This document shows, piece after piece, positions 62,730 through 64,000 of a DNA stretch of 64,000 bases (position 1 is its first letter; every line of letters starts with the position of its first letter). This stretch comes from CAZPBN01 sp964584935. Lineage in GTDB: Bacteria; Acidobacteriota; Aminicenantia; Aminicenantales; Aminicenantaceae. The position numbers and the translations under genes were made by a program. Location of the stretch: positions 1 through 64,000 of the forward strand of contig CAZPBN010000005.1 of NCBI GenBank assembly GCA_964584935.1, read 5' to 3'. The notes beneath the pieces are model-generated. The model was not told the DNA's origin. It saw nothing but the letters and a program-made list of their open reading frames with translations, and did not search any database.

Positions 62730-63423
62730 ACACATATTTAAAAAGGAATTTAAATCTTATTTTTATTCTCCTATTGCTTACATTGTTATTTCAGTTTTTC
62801 TAGTAGTAATAGGCTGGTTGTTTTTTTCCACTTTTTTTCTAAACAAACAGGCAAATCTCAATCGTTTCTTTTCTCTTCTTCCCATTACGTTTTCTTTTAT
62901 TATTCCGGCTGTCACCATGCGTCTTTTATCTGAGGAGGTCAATGTTGGTTCTTATGAAATGTTGCTGACAATGCCAGTGACATTTGTTGACGTTATAATA
63001 GGAAAGTTTCTAGCAGCTGTGGCTTTTGTAGGGGTTATGCTTTTACCTACTCTAGTTTATGCTCTGTCAGTGTCTTTCGTAGGAAAACTCGATTGGGGTC
63101 CTGTTATTGGAGGATATCTCGGTGCAATGTTACTGGGAATGAGTTATTGTTCCATTGGATTGCTGGCTTCTTCCTTAACGAGAAATCAGGTTGTTGCCTT
63201 CATAATTGGAATGGCTATTTGTTTTACTTTAACTCTTTTGGTTGATTTCATGCTGTTTTTCCTTCCAAATGTTTTTGTTGAGACGTTTCAATACCTGAGT
63301 GCCAATTACCATTTTCAGAATATTGCCAACGGTGTTATTGATTCCCGGAATATCATATATTTTCTATCCGTATCCTTTGTATCATTGTATGGAGCTAATC
63401 TAATTATGCGGGAAAAGAAATAA
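62716..63423 (+). CDS. ABC-2 permease (GldF-like)
   Basis: 235 aa, six membrane helices (for example YIVISVFLVVIGWLFF, LPTLVYALSVSFVG, VAFIIGMAICFTLTLLV, IIYFLSVSFVSLYGANL) and the ABC-2 features VTMRLLSEEVNVGSYEMLL and MGMSYCSIGLLAS-type segments. It follows the ATPase within an operon. Probably part of a transporter with the partial GldG-like protein. Confidence 0.9.
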   Translation: MQKAKHIFKKEFKSYFYSPIAYIVISVFLVVIGWLFFSTFFLNKQANLNRFFSLLPITFSFIIPAVTMRLLSEEVNVGSYEMLLTMPVTFVDVIIGKFLAAVAFVGVMLLPTLVYALSVSFVGKLDWGPVIGGYLGAMLLGMSYCSIGLLASSLTRNQVVAFIIGMAICFTLTLLVDFMLFFLPNVFVETFQYLSANYHFQNIANGVIDSRNIIYFLSVSFVSLYGANLIMREKK

Positions 63424-63433
63424 GGAGTTAAAA

Positions 63434-64000
63434 ATGGAAGGTCGAAAAAAGATGTCAAAATATTATAAATTTTTTCTTTATTTATTGATTGTTGTTTTGA
63501 TTAATCTTGTTGGTTTAAAGCTTTTTTTCCGAATTGATTTAACAGCAAATAATCTCTATTCCTTATCTAAGGCAAGCAAAAAGGCTGCTTCTACTTTAAA
63601 AGAACCTCTAACCATTAATGTGTTTTTCACCAAAAATCTTCCTGCTCCTTATAATAATGTGGAAAACTATCTTCATGACCTATTGGAAGCTTATTCTCTG
63701 AGGAGTGATGGTAATCTTAGTTATCGGTTTTTTGATGTCAGTGCGAAGGAAGGAGATTTGAGCGAAAAAGCTGAAGAGAATAGAAAGAAAGCTCAGGATT
63801 ATGGAATTTATCCGGTCAATGTTAGAAAAATTGAGCAGGATGAGGCTAAGGTTCAGAGAGCATACATGGGGATGGTTTTTATCCATGGAGATATCATTGA
63901 GAGACTTCCTGCTGTGACTTCAACTGATGGTCTTGAGTATAAAATAACCAGCACAATTCAAAAGATGAATAATAAAATATCAGCACTACTGAATTTGAAA
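63434..64000 (+). CDS. GldG-like ABC-auxiliary protein, cut by window end
   Basis: 189 codons open to the last base; GGAG sits before ATG 63434. An N-terminal membrane helix (FFLYLLIVVLINLVGLKLFF) is followed by FRIDLTANNLYSLSKASKKA, then LKEPLTINVFFTKNLPAPYN, the typical start of GldG/ABC_transp_aux (DUF4350-like) proteins. The C-terminus lies beyond the window. Confidence 0.8.
   Translation, partial: MEGRKKMSKYYKFFLYLLIVVLINLVGLKLFFRIDLTANNLYSLSKASKKAASTLKEPLTINVFFTKNLPAPYNNVENYLHDLLEAYSLRSDGNLSYRFFDVSAKEGDLSEKAEENRKKAQDYGIYPVNVRKIEQDEAKVQRAYMGMVFIHGDIIERLPAVTSTDGLEYKITSTIQKMNNKISALLNLK

Noticed and set aside
1..64000. CRISPR arrays, prophage, transposases and rRNA
   Set aside because: No repeat-spacer array, integrase, transposase or rRNA-like sequence was seen on either strand.

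Overview
The window is about 64 kb of AT-rich, densely coded bacterial DNA. Its contents fit an anaerobic or microaerophilic Gram-negative (diderm) bacterium. LpxC and GlmU point to lipid A synthesis. There is a carboxypeptidase-regulatory-domain TonB receptor, outer-membrane beta-barrels, a lipoprotein, a two-component sensor with a 14-blade Reg_prop propeller, a flavodiiron protein with rubredoxin, and myo-inositol lipid genes. This mix resembles Acidobacteriota-like lineages, especially Candidatus Aminicenantes, but no rRNA is present, so that placement is inference. No phage, insertion sequence or CRISPR array was seen.

Layout. 0.1-3.2 kb: an envelope cassette (signal-peptide YidD domain, two TPR/PGAG membrane proteins, GNA1162-type lipoprotein), then acylphosphatase, a cupin and a YHS/TRASH protein. 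4.2-7.3 kb: a GC-rich hairpin element, a decayed acyl-CoA dehydrogenase, MeaB and methylmalonyl-CoA epimerase. 7.3-11.4 kb: a beta-barrel, a Tat-exported aldo/keto reductase with ferredoxin-like tail and a C69 peptidase. 11.5-19.8 kb: an NtrY-like kinase, a ribbon-helix-helix-like regulator, a HAD phosphatase and a VIT/VWA protein. 20-24.2 kb: aminotransferase V, DUF362 ferredoxin protein, tRNA-Pro, a frameshifted membrane gene and a DRG/Obg-like GTPase. 24.4-31.2 kb: gyrB-gyrA and a long-chain acyl-CoA synthetase. 31.4-36.5 kb (minus): larB, dnaG, rpoD, tRNA(CAU) and cdsZ. 36.9-39.8 kb: lpxC, a TPR gene and glmU. 39.8-46.1 kb (minus): TonB receptor, TraB/GumN, and DUF502 / CDP-alcohol phosphatidyltransferase / inositol-phosphate synthase. 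46.5-51.2 kb: the large propeller sensor kinase. 51.5-54.5 kb: a redox block (thioredoxin, Fur-family regulator, rubredoxin, FprA, flavodoxin). 54.9-58.4 kb: LarE, then 3-hydroxyacyl-CoA dehydrogenase and thiolase. 58.6-61.7 kb: an Rrf2 regulator, DUF4405 membrane protein and two secreted proteins. 62-64 kb: a Gld-type ABC exporter, running off the end.

How parts connect. The acyl-CoA synthetase, hydroxyacyl-CoA dehydrogenase, thiolase, MeaB and epimerase are scattered pieces of fatty-acid oxidation and propionyl/methylmalonyl-CoA metabolism; the mutase is not in the window. LarB and LarE, 18 kb apart, are two of the three makers of the nickel-pincer cofactor. The flavodiiron, rubredoxin, thioredoxin, Fur and Rrf2 genes look like one oxygen/iron-sulphur stress response.

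The most informative regulatory observation is that the thioredoxin gene and the Rrf2 gene, 7 kb apart, have promoters of the same geometry. The two share a GACTAATATARTC box over the -10 element that matches the core of the IscR type-1 site. A second palindrome, TGTAATGATTACA, covers the start of the Fur-family gene. Several genes carry homopolymer or frameshift signatures: a T9 run at 22705, a G10 run inside the sensor kinase, and the broken acyl-CoA dehydrogenase.
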